Shown here: positions 16,668-25,884 of the stretch, piece by piece
How the letters are laid out: every line of letters begins with the position of its first letter
How positions within the stretch are numbered: the first letter of the stretch is position 1
Assembly (NCBI GenBank): GCA_947363605.1
Contig: CANAQK010000013.1
Coordinates: 1-38,335, forward strand
DNA: 38,335 bases
Source: an uncultured Clostridia bacterium
GTDB taxonomy: Bacteria > Bacillota > Clostridia > Oscillospirales > Ruminococcaceae
Direction of reading: 5' to 3'
Program-made: the position numbers and the translations under genes
Notes under the pieces: generated by a model
What the model was told of the DNA's origin: nothing
Databases searched by the model: none
Seen by the model: only the letters and a program-made list of their open reading frames with translations

Positions 16668-17255
16668 TCAGCGATGCTCGATGACCTTATCCACCAGCCC
16701 GTATTCCAGCGCTTCCTGCGCGGTCATCCAGTAATCACGTTCGCAGTCGCGCTCTACTTCCTCTGCTGTTTTCCCGGTGTTCTGGGCCAGGATCCGGTTC
16801 AAACGGGCTTTTGTCCGCAGGATATGGTCGGCGTTGATCTTAATATCGGTTGCCTGGGAATATCCCCGGCTGCCGGCCGACGGCTGATGAATCATCACTT
16901 CGGCATTCGGCAGGACCAGACGCTTGCCTTTGGTACCGGAAGAAAGCAGGAACGCCCCCATCGAAGCAGCAAGCCCAATGCAGATGGTCGAAACATCGCA
17001 CTTGATATACTGGATCGTGTCATAGATCGCCAGCCCTGCGGAAATAGAACCGCCCGGGCTGTTAATATAGAGGTTGATCTCCTTATCCGGGTCTTTTCCC
17101 TCCAGATAAAGCAGCTGCGCTACCACCAGCGATGCCGTTGTATCGTTCACTTCGTCACAAAGCATGATAATCCGATCGTTCAGCAGCCGGGAATAGATAT
17201 CATAAGAACGCTCGCCATGATTGCTTTGCTCTACTACCATTGGGACTAAACTCAT
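16668..17255 (-). CDS. clpP: ATP-dependent Clp protease proteolytic subunit
   Basis: The 195-aa serine protease forms the tetradecameric chamber of ClpXP. The catalytic triad is Ser98 (GLAASMGAF), His123 (MIHQPSAG) and Asp174 (ERDYWM), shifted two places from the Bacillus numbering by a two-residue insertion after the His motif. [11 protein letters not shown] near 61 is the oxyanion-hole Gly-rich strand. The ATG at 17255 is favoured because GGAGA lies eight bases upstream; an in-frame TTG two codons earlier is possible. It follows tig by 113 bases, the classic arrangement that couples folding and proteolysis genes. Confidence 0.97.
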   Translation of the reverse strand: MSLVPMVVEQSNHGERSYDIYSRLLNDRIIMLCDEVNDTTASLVVAQLLYLEGKDPDKEINLYINSPGGSISAGLAIYDTIQYIKCDVSTICIGLAASMGAFLLSSGTKGKRLVLPNAEVMIHQPSAGSRGYSQATDIKINADHILRTKARLNRILAQNTGKTAEEVERDCERDYWMTAQEALEYGLVDKVIEHR

Positions 17256-17368
17256 AATCAAACTCTCCTTTTTCCGGGCGGATCCCGTCGAATCCGCTCT
17301 AAAACTGCGAATGTTCCGCCCACAGTCAGCAGGCGAAACATTCCATCCATTGTGTATTCGGGTTCTGC

Positions 17369-18649
17369 TTACTGGATCACTGCGGAGGACTTGACCAGAT
17401 CGATCGCTTTATTGACCGCCAGATCCATTTTCAGCTCGGATGCCGGGATAACAGATTTTATTTCATCCGTTTTCATCTGGTAATTTTCTGCCAGTTTCGC
17501 ATATTCTGCCTCCAGTTCCTCCTCGGAAGCAGAGATGTTTTCCAGCTCCACAATTTTTTCCAGTGCCAGGCGGATTTTCACCTGTTTTTTCGCCTGCTCC
17601 TCGAAGGTCATCCGGAAGGAATCCATTTCCATACCGGTATACTGGAGATAGAGCTCCAGATTCATCCCTTGGGACTGCAAACGGTAGGAGAAATCACGGA
17701 TCATATCGTCGATACGCGCCTCGTACATTTCCTGCGGGATCTCAGCTTCCATATTTTCGATCACTTTGTCAATCAGCTTGTTTTCCACATCGTCCGAAGC
17801 CGCTTTTTCCGCCTGCTCTTCCATCTTGCTGCGAATATCCGCTTTCAGTTCATCCAGCGTGTCCTTATCCGAAACATCCTTTGCAAACTCATCATCCAGC
17901 TCGGGCAGCTCTTTCGACTTGATCTCATGCACCTTGCATTTGAATACTACCGGCTTGCCTTTCAGCTCCTCTGCATGGTAGTTCTCCGGGAAGGTCACAT
18001 GGACGTCAAACTCATCCCCGATATTGCGGCCTTCCAGCTGTTCCTCAAATCCCGGAATAAACTGGCCGGAGCCCAGCTCCAGCGAGAATTTCTCCGCTTT
18101 GCCGCCGTCAAATGCCACACCGTCCAAGTAACCGTCGAAATCAAAGGTCAGGGTATCGCCCTTCTGGGAAGCGCGGCCCTCCGCGTCAACCAGCCGGGCG
18201 CCGCGGTCCTGCATTGCTTTCAGGCGGTTGGCAACATCCTCGTCGGTGACTTCCTTTTTCTCTTTGGTTACGGCAATGCCCTTATAATCTTTGACAGAAA
18301 CTTCCGGTTTTACCACACATTTTGCAACAAAATCAAAACCTTTTTCCAGGCTGACCTCTTTTGCTTCCACTTCCGCCGGCGCTACAACCTCCAAGCCTGC
18401 TTCTTCGATGGCTTCCCTCAGGGCTGTCGGGTACAGCTCATTGATGGCATCTTCAAAGAAAAAGCCTTCGCCATACATTTTTTCCACCATCTTGCGGGGC
18501 GCTTTCCCTTTACGGAAGCCCGGAACGTTGATTTTGCCGATATTTTTACGGTAGGCTTTTTCCACCGCTTTTTCCAGTGCCTCTGCCTCCACATGGATGC
18601 TCAGCTCCCACCGGTTGACATCTACTTTATTTTTTTCAATTAAGCTCAT
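17369..18649 (-). CDS. tig: Trigger factor (ribosome-associated chaperone/PPIase)
   Basis: The 426-aa product binds at the ribosome exit tunnel through the N-terminal domain. The signature [31 protein letters not shown] (about 45-75) contains the ribosome-binding loop. A central FKBP-type PPIase domain follows ([21 protein letters not shown], about 160-245), then the long helical C-terminal arms. The start at 18649 ([16 protein letters not shown]) has AGAGG upstream; an in-frame GTG sits one codon earlier. A possible -10 box TACAAT lies at 18750-18755. It heads the tig-clpP-clpX set, and the full length matches the family. Confidence 0.96.
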   Translation of the reverse strand: MSLIEKNKVDVNRWELSIHVEAEALEKAVEKAYRKNIGKINVPGFRKGKAPRKMVEKMYGEGFFFEDAINELYPTALREAIEEAGLEVVAPAEVEAKEVSLEKGFDFVAKCVVKPEVSVKDYKGIAVTKEKKEVTDEDVANRLKAMQDRGARLVDAEGRASQKGDTLTFDFDGYLDGVAFDGGKAEKFSLELGSGQFIPGFEEQLEGRNIGDEFDVHVTFPENYHAEELKGKPVVFKCKVHEIKSKELPELDDEFAKDVSDKDTLDELKADIRSKMEEQAEKAASDDVENKLIDKVIENMEAEIPQEMYEARIDDMIRDFSYRLQSQGMNLELYLQYTGMEMDSFRMTFEEQAKKQVKIRLALEKIVELENISASEEELEAEYAKLAENYQMKTDEIKSVIPASELKMDLAVNKAIDLVKSSAVIQ

Positions 18650-18815
18650 CACAGCTACCTCTGTCCTTTCCCCTTTTCTCAGGCGGAAAAGACGTCCTTT
18701 CCTTCTTGATTTTTAGTCCCAATTTCGAAAAATCAGCCATTTGGTAGATATTGTAGCATATTTTTCAAACATTGGCTAGAGCTTTTTTCGATTTTCAGAA
18801 GAATATTCGCAAAAA

Positions 18816-19520
18816 TTACGATGAATGAATTTCCAGAACTTCCAATGGACGGAAATGCGTATAATCGCAGGAAACCAGCTGGAAATCGATCCCGGCATAA
18901 ACCCCGTCGATCGCATAGCGGTGCCCGGCTCCGTGGATATGCCCATAATAGCAGTTTGAAACGCCGTATTCCAGCAGCACATCCAGGATTTCCCGGCACT
19001 CATGGATATAATAAACCGGCGGGTAGTGCAAAAAGGCAAGCGGCTTTTTCCCCAGCGCCTTCCCAGCCTCCAGCGAAAGCCGGAGCCGGCCGGCTTCCCG
19101 GCTGATGACCTTCTGATCCGCCGGCTCGTCCTGCTCATTCACCCAGCCCCGGGTTCCGCAAATCGCGTATTCCCCAAACACATAAGCGTTGTTGAACAGG
19201 AGCTTCAGGCTGGAAAACCCTTTCTCCGCCCAAAAGTTTTCCACCCGGGTCCTGGTGCTGAACCAGTAGTCGTGGTTCCCTTTGAGGATGATCTTGGTAC
19301 CGGCCAGCTCGCGGTCCAAAAAGGCGAAATCCGCTTCGGCCTCCTCCAGGGACATCCCCCAGGAGATATCCCCGGCCAAAACCACCGTATCCTCCGGGCA
19401 GACCACCGCGTTCCAGTTCCGCTCCAGCCGTTCCAGATAATTCTCCCAGCCGCGGAACACATCCATCGGCTTATCACAGCCCAGGGACAAATGGGGATCC
19501 CCTATGGTGTAAAGCTTCAT
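18816..19520 (-). CDS. Calcineurin-like metallophosphoesterase
   Basis: The 234-aa product carries the five metallophosphoesterase signatures: GDPHLS (Asp8, His10), VLAGDISWG near 51, LKGNHDYW near 82, FLHYPP and GHIHGAGHRY near 186. These residues bind two metal ions. Similar Firmicute proteins hydrolyse phosphodiesters or nucleotides, and the exact substrate is unknown. The start at 19520 is set by AAAGGAGGCGGAG immediately upstream; the frame extends to 19550 without a better signal. It is the last of a run thrC-HAD-phosphoesterase with a 42-base gap from the HAD gene. No signal peptide. Confidence 0.87.
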   Translation of the reverse strand: MKLYTIGDPHLSLGCDKPMDVFRGWENYLERLERNWNAVVCPEDTVVLAGDISWGMSLEEAEADFAFLDRELAGTKIILKGNHDYWFSTRTRVENFWAEKGFSSLKLLFNNAYVFGEYAICGTRGWVNEQDEPADQKVISREAGRLRLSLEAGKALGKKPLAFLHYPPVYYIHECREILDVLLEYGVSNCYYGHIHGAGHRYAIDGVYAGIDFQLVSCDYTHFRPLEVLEIHSS

Positions 19521-19562
19521 CTCCGCCTCCTTTGAAATGTTTTTGACCATCCGAATCCAAAC

Positions 19563-20384
19563 TCAGACCGCATTTTCCAGCATCCACCTGGCCACACCGT
19601 CCGCATCGTTCCCGGGAAGGATCCCGGAAGCTGCCGCTTTCAGCTCCGGGACGGCATTTTCCACCGCATACGCCTCATCCGCAATTTCAAAGAGCGGCAG
19701 GTCGTTCAGAGCGTCGCCAAAGCAGACCAGCCGGTCCGCCCCCAGCTTTTCCTGGAGCAGGCGGACGGCGTTCGCCTTGGTCGCCCGGCTGGGAAGAAGC
19801 TCACACCAATACTCCGGGCGGTAAATCTCCTGATAGTACTGCACACGCAGGCCTTCCCGCCCGGAAAAATACGCCCGGACAGGCTCCAGCTCCTTCGGAG
19901 AGCCAATACAGCTGATATAAAATACCTCGCCTTCAAACAGCTCCTCCCGGGAGGAAACCCCCTTCATCCGGGGATCCTCCGGCCGCTGCCCAAAGTAATA
20001 CCGCATCCCTTCGTTCTCCTCGCCGAGCACCCAGGAAACCTGCTCCTTCCCCTCCCGGAAGGCAAAAACCAGCGGGGACGGACTGCCCTTTTGGTTGAAG
20101 AACACCCGCGCATCCGCAGCGTCCTGCGGCTCCAACCGGACGGTATATAACGGTTTTTTCTGCGGGATATCGAAAAGCATCGCCCCGTTGTAGATCACAG
20201 CCGGAACCGGCGGAGCCAGCCCATCCAGCACCGGATCCGCTGAACAAAAGGACCTCGCCGTCGCATAAGTCCAGAGTACCCCGTGTTCCCCCAGAGCTTC
20301 CATCGCCTGGCGGGTAAAGCCGGACAGGCGGCTGCCAGTATTCAGCAGCGTACCATCCAGATCCGTGACATAAAGCGTTTTCAT
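19563..20384 (-). CDS. Cof-type HAD-superfamily phosphatase
   Basis: The 273-aa product has motif I VTDLDGTLL (Asp8 nucleophile, Asp10), a C2-type cap between about 80 and 190, and motif IV VCFGDALNDLPLFEIAD near 218. Motif III Lys is in RATKANAVRLL. Cof-type enzymes dephosphorylate sugar phosphates, FMN or PLP-related compounds, often loosely. The start lies 14 bases after the thrC stop, so the two are probably translated from one message. It is predicted cytoplasmic. Motif IV reads GDALND rather than the more common GDGxND, a tolerated variation. Confidence 0.88.
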   Translation of the reverse strand: MKTLYVTDLDGTLLNTGSRLSGFTRQAMEALGEHGVLWTYATARSFCSADPVLDGLAPPVPAVIYNGAMLFDIPQKKPLYTVRLEPQDAADARVFFNQKGSPSPLVFAFREGKEQVSWVLGEENEGMRYYFGQRPEDPRMKGVSSREELFEGEVFYISCIGSPKELEPVRAYFSGREGLRVQYYQEIYRPEYWCELLPSRATKANAVRLLQEKLGADRLVCFGDALNDLPLFEIADEAYAVENAVPELKAAASGILPGNDADGVARWMLENAV

Positions 20385-20398
20385 CCTGTTTTCCCGTC

Positions 20399-21892
20399 CT
20401 ACAGCCCCAGCATACGCCCGACTTCCTCTTTCATTTCTTCCCGGCTGATCAGCCGGTTAAACCGTACCGGCTTATCCTGGATCTCCAGCAGGGAAGCCGG
20501 GATCTCCAGCTCGGAAATCCGGTGGAGCAGCGCCATCTGCTCGGCTTCATCCTCGGTTCCCGGCTCGCCCAGCGAGGAGAGGACGCTCCCGGTGAATTTG
20601 TAGGGATTCGCCGTCGAAACCACCAGGGTTAGGGTCTGATCCCCGGTTTCTTCCCGGTAATTCTCGTAGACCCCCAACGCAACCGCTGTATGCGTATCAC
20701 TGAGATAGGAATACTCGCTGAAAATGCGCTGGATAACGGAAAGGGTTTCCGCCTCGCCGCAGGAACCTCCCCAGAATTCCGACATCAGCTTTTCCCGGAC
20801 AGCCAGCGGGATTTCAAACCGGCCGGTTTCCTTCAGGTCGCGGTACCAAGATGTAACCTGGAGATCCTCCTCCCCGCACAAATCATAAAGCAGACGCTCC
20901 AGATTGGAGGAAACCAGAATGTCCATCGAGGGGGAGTTCGTCGCATAAAAGTCGCGGTTGCAGTCGTATATTCCGGTACGGATAAAATCGGTCAGGATCC
21001 GGTTTTTATTGGAGGCGCAGATCAGCTTCCCGAACGGAACGCCCATCTTTTTCGCATAATAGGCCGCGAGGATATTCCCAAAGTTCCCGGTCGGGACGCA
21101 AACATTGACCGGATCCCCCAGCTTGATTTTCCCATCCGCCAGCAGGTCGCAGTAGGCCGATACATAATAGACGATCTGGGGCACCAGACGCCCCCAGTTG
21201 ATCGAATTGGCCGAGGAGAACTGCAGTCCCTTTTCCGCCATCCGCTCCCGGAGAACCGGGTCCGTGAAGATGGATTTGACGGCAGTCTGTGCGTCGTCGA
21301 AATTCCCCTCCACCGCGCAGACTGAAACGTTCTCCCCTTCCTGGGTGACCATCTGCCGTTTCTGGGTCGGGCTGACGCCGTCCGCCGGATAGAATACCAT
21401 CATCCGGGTACCGGGCACATCCCGGAAGCCCTCCAGCGCCGCCTTGCCGGTATCCCCGGAGGTTGCGACCAGGATGACCCGCTCGCTGTCGCTCCGGATA
21501 ATCCGCGCCGATGTTGTCAGCAGGTGGGGCAATAGCTGAAGCGCCATATCCTTAAACGCACAGGTAGGCCCATGCCAAAGCTCCAGCACAGCCGGACCGT
21601 TTTCCCCTAACTGAACCAGCCGGGTGATCTCTTCGTCCCCGAATTTTTCCTCCGTATAAGCCAGGTTTACGCAATGGCAAAGCTGCTCATCCGAAAAATC
21701 CGTCAGAAAAAGGGAAAGCACTTCGATCGCGCGTTCATTATAGGATTTCCCTGCCAGACATTCCAGATCCTCCAGCTCCAGCCGGGGCAGGCTTTCCGGG
21801 ACAAACAGCCCGCCCTCTGCGGAGATCCCCTGTGTAATCGCCTGGGCAGCGCTGACCCGCAGGCCGCTGTTTCTTGTGCTTTTATATTCCAT
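20399..21892 (-). CDS. thrC: Threonine synthase
   Basis: The 497-aa PLP enzyme converts O-phosphohomoserine to threonine. The PLP lysine is Lys114 in WHGPTCAFKDMALQLLPHL, and the phosphate-binding loop is CVPTGNFGNILAAYYAKKMG near 255. The C-terminus is LISREEMKEEVGRMLGL. This is the long class of threonine synthase with the N-terminal YKSTRNSG start. The ATG at 21892 has GGAGGAAACGTG upstream; an open frame continues to 22033, but its translation comes from a repeat. The HAD gene follows by 14 bases. Upstream lies a dipeptidase gene, with a family B copy in the 150-base gap. No other threonine genes are in the window. Confidence 0.95.
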   Translation of the reverse strand: MEYKSTRNSGLRVSAAQAITQGISAEGGLFVPESLPRLELEDLECLAGKSYNERAIEVLSLFLTDFSDEQLCHCVNLAYTEEKFGDEEITRLVQLGENGPAVLELWHGPTCAFKDMALQLLPHLLTTSARIIRSDSERVILVATSGDTGKAALEGFRDVPGTRMMVFYPADGVSPTQKRQMVTQEGENVSVCAVEGNFDDAQTAVKSIFTDPVLRERMAEKGLQFSSANSINWGRLVPQIVYYVSAYCDLLADGKIKLGDPVNVCVPTGNFGNILAAYYAKKMGVPFGKLICASNKNRILTDFIRTGIYDCNRDFYATNSPSMDILVSSNLERLLYDLCGEEDLQVTSWYRDLKETGRFEIPLAVREKLMSEFWGGSCGEAETLSVIQRIFSEYSYLSDTHTAVALGVYENYREETGDQTLTLVVSTANPYKFTGSVLSSLGEPGTEDEAEQMALLHRISELEIPASLLEIQDKPVRFNRLISREEMKEEVGRMLGL

Positions 21893-21961
21893 CACGTTTC
21901 CTCCATTCTGGTCGTGTTCCATCGTCCAAACCGGTTCCATTCCTTCCGGATGAGAAGGCGA

Positions 21962-22045
21962 AAAATAAGGCCGGTATTTTATGGGCCTGCGGAAATCCGC
22001 GCCGCGGTAAAAAGATTTTACTCTTTTCAGCAAGAAATCGTATTA
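21962..22045. repeat. Family B hairpin element, divergent copy after the dipeptidase gene
   Basis: A degenerate copy with TTTTATGGGCCTGCGG, GCGCCGCGGTAAAAAGA and the conserved right end AAGAAATCGTATTA. The final TTA (22043-22045) is the stop codon of the dipeptidase gene on the minus strand. The left boundary is approximate. Confidence 0.55.
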
Positions 22046-22960
22046 TACCCGCAGGTTTTTCTCCAAAAACCGCCGGGCATTTTCAAAGAACAGCTTTTCC
22101 GCCAATCCCTCGCCATACCATTCTACCACATATTCCCGCAATACCGCAAGCTTTTCTACACTGCAAAGGAAAGCCGGCATATCCGCCCCGTCATAATCTG
22201 AGCCCAACGCCAGGATATCCTCGCCGCCCAGCTCCAGCATCCGCTCCAGATGCCGCCGCAAAGCTTCGGGCTCATAATCGGATCCCCCGTTGACAAAAGC
22301 CGGATAATAGTTGATCCCGCAAAGCCCCTCCCGCCGGACCAGCTCCCGGAACTGTTCCTCCGTCAGGTTGCGGGGATGATCCCAGACACTGCGCAGGTTG
22401 GAATGCGTGGCCAGAACCGGGCCTTCCGTCAGCGAGAATACATCCGCCATCCCCAGGTCGTTCAGATGAGAAATATCCGGAAGGATATTCCATTTTTCCA
22501 GCTCCGCCAGGCATTCCCGGCCAAAGGAAGTCAGGCCCGCGTTTTCGCCGCCCACGCCATGCGCCAGCTCATTATCCCCATTCCAAACCAGAGTAAAAAA
22601 GGACACACCCAGCTTCTTGAACTCCTCAACCCGTCCCGCTTTCCCGGCCAGAGCCGTACCGCCCTCCACCGAAAGCAGGGCCGTACACTTCCCGGACACA
22701 GGCTCGATCCCGCTGTGATAAAGCTCCAGTGTATCCGGATACCTTTCCAGCGCTTCCAGCAGCCTGCCCCGCTGGCGCAGGAAGGTCTGATAAGCCTCCT
22801 CCCCGCGCAGGCTGCTGGGCAGAAAACAGGCGAAAGTCTGCACCCAGCTTCCCAGACGGATCCCCCGTTCCAGATCCAGCTGGCCCTCGTTGCGGAATAA
22901 ATCCCGCCCGTCCTGCTCCGCACAGGCCAGGGTATCACAGTGCAGATCGATCACACGCAT
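22043..22960 (-). CDS. Membrane dipeptidase-like protein (peptidase M19)
   Basis: The 305-aa product resembles renal-dipeptidase-type M19 zinc peptidases. The N-terminal metal site is VIDLHCDTL (His6, Asp8). LSVEGGTAL gives the bridging-Glu region near 105, DISHLNDLGMADVFSL the next His, ATHSNLRSV another His, and LALGSDYDGAD near 256 the last acidic ligand. Bacterial members cleave dipeptides, including D-amino-acid ones. There is no signal peptide. The start at 22960 has GGAGGGG about six bases upstream and lies within the 3' end of the RNase HII-YraN gene (26-base overlap), so translation is probably coupled. Its TAA stop is provided by a family B repeat. Confidence 0.9.
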   Translation of the reverse strand: MRVIDLHCDTLACAEQDGRDLFRNEGQLDLERGIRLGSWVQTFACFLPSSLRGEEAYQTFLRQRGRLLEALERYPDTLELYHSGIEPVSGKCTALLSVEGGTALAGKAGRVEEFKKLGVSFFTLVWNGDNELAHGVGGENAGLTSFGRECLAELEKWNILPDISHLNDLGMADVFSLTEGPVLATHSNLRSVWDHPRNLTEEQFRELVRREGLCGINYYPAFVNGGSDYEPEALRRHLERMLELGGEDILALGSDYDGADMPAFLCSVEKLAVLREYVVEWYGEGLAEKLFFENARRFLEKNLRV

Positions 22961-23936
22961 CGGCAACCCCTCCTTCAAAAGCGGCCGGCCAGTATTCCAG
23001 CCGGCAGACGGCAGGATTTTTCCCGCCGCTCAGCGTCACTTCACAAACGTCAAACCGGGCCGTATAGCCGGACGGAACCTGCTGAAGGTAAAGCGCGGCT
23101 GCCTGCACCAGCTTTTTCTGTTTGGACAGGCCTACTGCCTCACGGCCGGATACCCGGGCGCCCTCCTTCCGGGCTTTGACCTCCACAAAGGCGAGCAGGC
23201 CGTCCTTTTCCGCCACCACATCCAGCTCCCCATACGGGCAGGTCCAATTGCGGGAACGGATCCTCCAGCCCTCCTGCATCAAATGCGCGCAGGCCGCTTC
23301 CTCCCCGATCCGGCCCCGTTTGGCCGCCGGGGATTCCTCCCCCTGGGTATACTTCTTCAAAAAAGAAGGCCGGTGGATCGGGGAAGGCCCATACTGATCC
23401 AGCATCTGGTAGTGCAGGGCAGTGCCGTATCCTTTATGTTTATCAAACTGGTATTGAGGATACAGCCCCGCCATCTGCTCCATGTGGCGGTCCCGCTCCA
23501 CCTTAGCCAGGATCGAAGCCGCCGCGATACAGGCCGAAGTCCCATCCCCTTTGACAATACACCGGCTGTGTACCGGCAGGGAAGGGTTCCGGTTCCCGTC
23601 CACCAGCACCAGCTTAGGCATCCGGGGAAGCCCCTCCACCGCCCGTTCCATCGCCAGGAAAGCGGCGTTCAGGATGTTCAGCTCCTCGATTTCCGCCACA
23701 CTGGCCGAAGCAACCGAATAAGCCAGCGCTTTTTCCCGGATCTCCTTATAAAGCGCATCCCGCTTTTTCGGGGACAGCTTTTTCGAGTCGTCCAGCCCCT
23801 CAATCCGGCAATCCGGCGGGAAAATCACCGCAGCAGCATACACATCGCCTGCCAGCGGGCCTCTCCCGGCTTCGTCCACCCCGCAGAGAAATGCCGGGTC
23901 TATCCCCAGGCTTTGATCATATTCAAACAGATTCAT
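22935..23936 (-). CDS. rnhB: Fused ribonuclease HII and YraN-like (UPF0102) protein
   Basis: A 333-aa product made of two domains. Residues 14-198 are RNase HII, which nicks RNA in RNA-DNA hybrids and removes misincorporated ribonucleotides: CGVDEAGRGPLAG with Asp21 and Glu22, LVDGNRNP with Asp113, and VKGDGTSACIAAASILAKVERD. Residues 205-320 match the YraN/UPF0102 nuclease-like fold: RGRIGEEAACAHLMQEGW, RNWTCPYGELDVVAEKDG and LLAFVEVKARK. In most Firmicutes the two are separate neighbouring genes. The start at 23936 (GGGAGGAAAGCAGCC upstream) overlaps the end of rbgA by 14 bases; the frame is open to 23999. There is no stop or frame change between the domains. The role of YraN is uncertain. 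Confidence 0.92.
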   Translation of the reverse strand: MNLFEYDQSLGIDPAFLCGVDEAGRGPLAGDVYAAAVIFPPDCRIEGLDDSKKLSPKKRDALYKEIREKALAYSVASASVAEIEELNILNAAFLAMERAVEGLPRMPKLVLVDGNRNPSLPVHSRCIVKGDGTSACIAAASILAKVERDRHMEQMAGLYPQYQFDKHKGYGTALHYQMLDQYGPSPIHRPSFLKKYTQGEESPAAKRGRIGEEAACAHLMQEGWRIRSRNWTCPYGELDVVAEKDGLLAFVEVKARKEGARVSGREAVGLSKQKKLVQAAALYLQQVPSGYTARFDVCEVTLSGGKNPAVCRLEYWPAAFEGGVADACDRSAL

Positions 23937-24807
23937 GGCTGCTTTCCTCCCGGGGAAGCTCAAAGGTAATCCGCCCCAGCTTTCCGGAACGGTATTCATC
24001 CACTACCATAATCGCTGCCCGTTCAGTATTGATCTCCCCGCCGGAAATCAGCATCCCCCGTTTACGGCCGACCGCCTCCAGCAGAGCCAGACCGTCCAGG
24101 CCATCCAGCCCGGCAAGCTTATACCGCTCCTCCAGCCGGCCGGGATAATTCCCAGCCAGGTTCTCCAGCAGCCGCATGGCCAGCAGTTCAATATCCAGCA
24201 CATCATCCTTGACCGCACCGGTAAACGCCAGCTTTTCCCCGACCAGCGGGTCGTCGAATTTCGGCCAGAGCACCCCCGGCATATCCAACAGTTCCACATC
24301 TTTCCCCAAGCTGACCCACTGCTTCCCGCGGGTAACGCCGGGGCGGTCCTCTGCCTTGGCGCGGCGGCTCCCCGCCATCCGGTTGATAAAGGAAGATTTC
24401 CCCACATTGGGCACCCCTACGACCATAATCCGGATCATCCGTCCAGCCATCCCTTTCTCTTCCCGGCGGGCCAGCAGCCCGGCCAAGGTCTGACGCACCA
24501 GCGGAAGAAACCGATCTACCCCTGCCCCGCTTTTGCAGTCGCAGGACAGGGCGGGAATCCCCTCCCGGCGGTAATGCTCCAGCCAGCGCCGGGTAGCCTC
24601 CGGGTCCGCCTGGTCAGATTTGTTCAGCAGGAGGATCCTGGGCTTCCCGCTGACCCACTGGTCCAGCTCCGGGTTCCGGGAGCTTTGGGGAATCCGGGCG
24701 TCTGTCAGCTCCACCACCAAATCCACCTGCTTTAAGCTGTCGGTAATCAGCCTCCGGGTTTTCGCCATATGCCCCGGGAACCATTGAACGGCAACGCTTT
24801 CCGACAT
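23923..24807 (-). CDS. rbgA: Ribosome biogenesis GTPase RbgA/YlqF
   Basis: The 294-aa circularly permuted GTPase assists late assembly of the 50S subunit. The permuted order is visible: G4 NKSD at 62-65 precedes G1 GVPNVGKSS at 131 and G3 DMPG near 175. The N-terminus VQWFPGHMAKTRRLI is diagnostic. The gene overlaps the RNase HII gene by 14 bases. In many Firmicutes it lies directly after lepB; here an AT-rich epimerase gene separates them. Predicted cytoplasmic. Confidence 0.96.
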   Translation of the reverse strand: MSESVAVQWFPGHMAKTRRLITDSLKQVDLVVELTDARIPQSSRNPELDQWVSGKPRILLLNKSDQADPEATRRWLEHYRREGIPALSCDCKSGAGVDRFLPLVRQTLAGLLARREEKGMAGRMIRIMVVGVPNVGKSSFINRMAGSRRAKAEDRPGVTRGKQWVSLGKDVELLDMPGVLWPKFDDPLVGEKLAFTGAVKDDVLDIELLAMRLLENLAGNYPGRLEERYKLAGLDGLDGLALLEAVGRKRGMLISGGEINTERAAIMVVDEYRSGKLGRITFELPREESSHESV

Positions 24808-24935
24808 AAAAATTCTCTCCCTTCCATCCCCCGAACTTAGCGTGTTCTTTGTTGTTTAAGTTTTATGCAGATACACGCTCATTTTTACTTCATTATATGG
24901 TGTTCGTATCGCTAAGTGAAAACCAATATAACATT
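24808..24935. other. AT-rich gap before rbgA with an inverted repeat
   Basis: The 128 bases between the epimerase stop and rbgA contain CTTAGCG (24836-24842) and its inverted copy CGCTAAG (24910-24916). No gene is seen. The repeat could mark the edge of the inserted epimerase segment or a weak hairpin; neither is proven. Confidence 0.3.
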
Positions 24936-25808
24936 CTATTTTACATTGACCAGCCGAATATAATAATCCACAAGCCCATATATCCAATCTTGAAGTACCG
25001 AAAATCGAAATCCAATCGATTCTGCCTTTTCCGTATTGATACTATATTCCGGTTCTCCATTGTATGGGGCATTTTCTCCTGTTTTTTCCAAAACCGCCTT
25101 TGTTCCTGTCATCTTTTCAACATACTCAATGATTTCTCTTATGGAAATAGTTCCTTTTGAGCTTCCATTGATCGCCCCTTTCATATCTTTATCCATTAAA
25201 AAGGCCATAAACTTCCCGGCTTCATCCGAACGGATATATCCCATCTGATAATCCAGATTATCAATATTCATTGGAATGGATTTCATGGTGTGTTCTACAT
25301 AAAACAACAATCTTCTTGTATAATCATCTTTCCCAATTGCAAACGGATATCTTACCGCAATCCAATTTCTATCAGCATATTCCTGCCATAAAGCACACTC
25401 AGCCTGCCGCTTTATTTCCTCATACGGAAAAGCTGTTCGATCGCACCAGATCAATTCTTTAGAAGCGCCGTCAAAATCAGATTCAACCGTGTTCATGTGC
25501 TTCGGTTCATAAACCGATGTGCTTGATGTATGGATATATTTGTCACACTCAACAGCTTCCATTGCATATTTGATGTCATTCGAGCAATAGGCGATTTTAT
25601 CAATTGCAACATCATAATGTCTGCCGCTCAGCGCATTTTTCATGCTTGTTCCGTTTGTTCGGTCAATAATAATCCGCCGTACTCGGTTTCCATATTCATC
25701 AGCCGCTTTTCCTCTTGTAGCAATTGTGACATCATGACCTTCAGCCAAAAGCTCATTTACCATATGGATACCAAAAAACCTGGTGCCTCCTATTACTAAA
25801 ACCTTCAT
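24936..25808 (-). CDS. NAD(P)-dependent epimerase/dehydratase family protein, probably acquired
   Basis: The 290-aa product is an extended short-chain dehydrogenase: the Rossmann loop VLVIGGTRFFGIHMV at the N-terminus, HTSSTSVYEP near 94 with the catalytic Ser/Thr, and the YxxxK motif in FPYEEIKRQAE near 127. Related proteins act on nucleotide sugars, but the substrate is unknown. The start at 25808 has GGAGG eight bases upstream. Base composition differs sharply from its neighbours: sampled lines run about 32-43% GC against 55-65% on either side. It also lies between lepB and rbgA, which normally adjoin, so lateral insertion is likely. The stop is TAG. Confidence 0.85.
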   Translation of the reverse strand: MKVLVIGGTRFFGIHMVNELLAEGHDVTIATRGKAADEYGNRVRRIIIDRTNGTSMKNALSGRHYDVAIDKIAYCSNDIKYAMEAVECDKYIHTSSTSVYEPKHMNTVESDFDGASKELIWCDRTAFPYEEIKRQAECALWQEYADRNWIAVRYPFAIGKDDYTRRLLFYVEHTMKSIPMNIDNLDYQMGYIRSDEAGKFMAFLMDKDMKGAINGSSKGTISIREIIEYVEKMTGTKAVLEKTGENAPYNGEPEYSINTEKAESIGFRFSVLQDWIYGLVDYYIRLVNVK

Positions 25809-25884
25809 GATTTCTGCCTCCATAAAAGCGTATGCTTTACTGTCGACTATCTTCTCCCCATTCTATCACATCTTCTTCCCCTCC

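Noticed and set aside
21893..22033. N-terminal extension of threonine synthase
   Set aside because: The added sequence is encoded by a family B repeat and upstream non-coding DNA, whereas ATG 21892 has a strong ribosome binding site and matches the family start.
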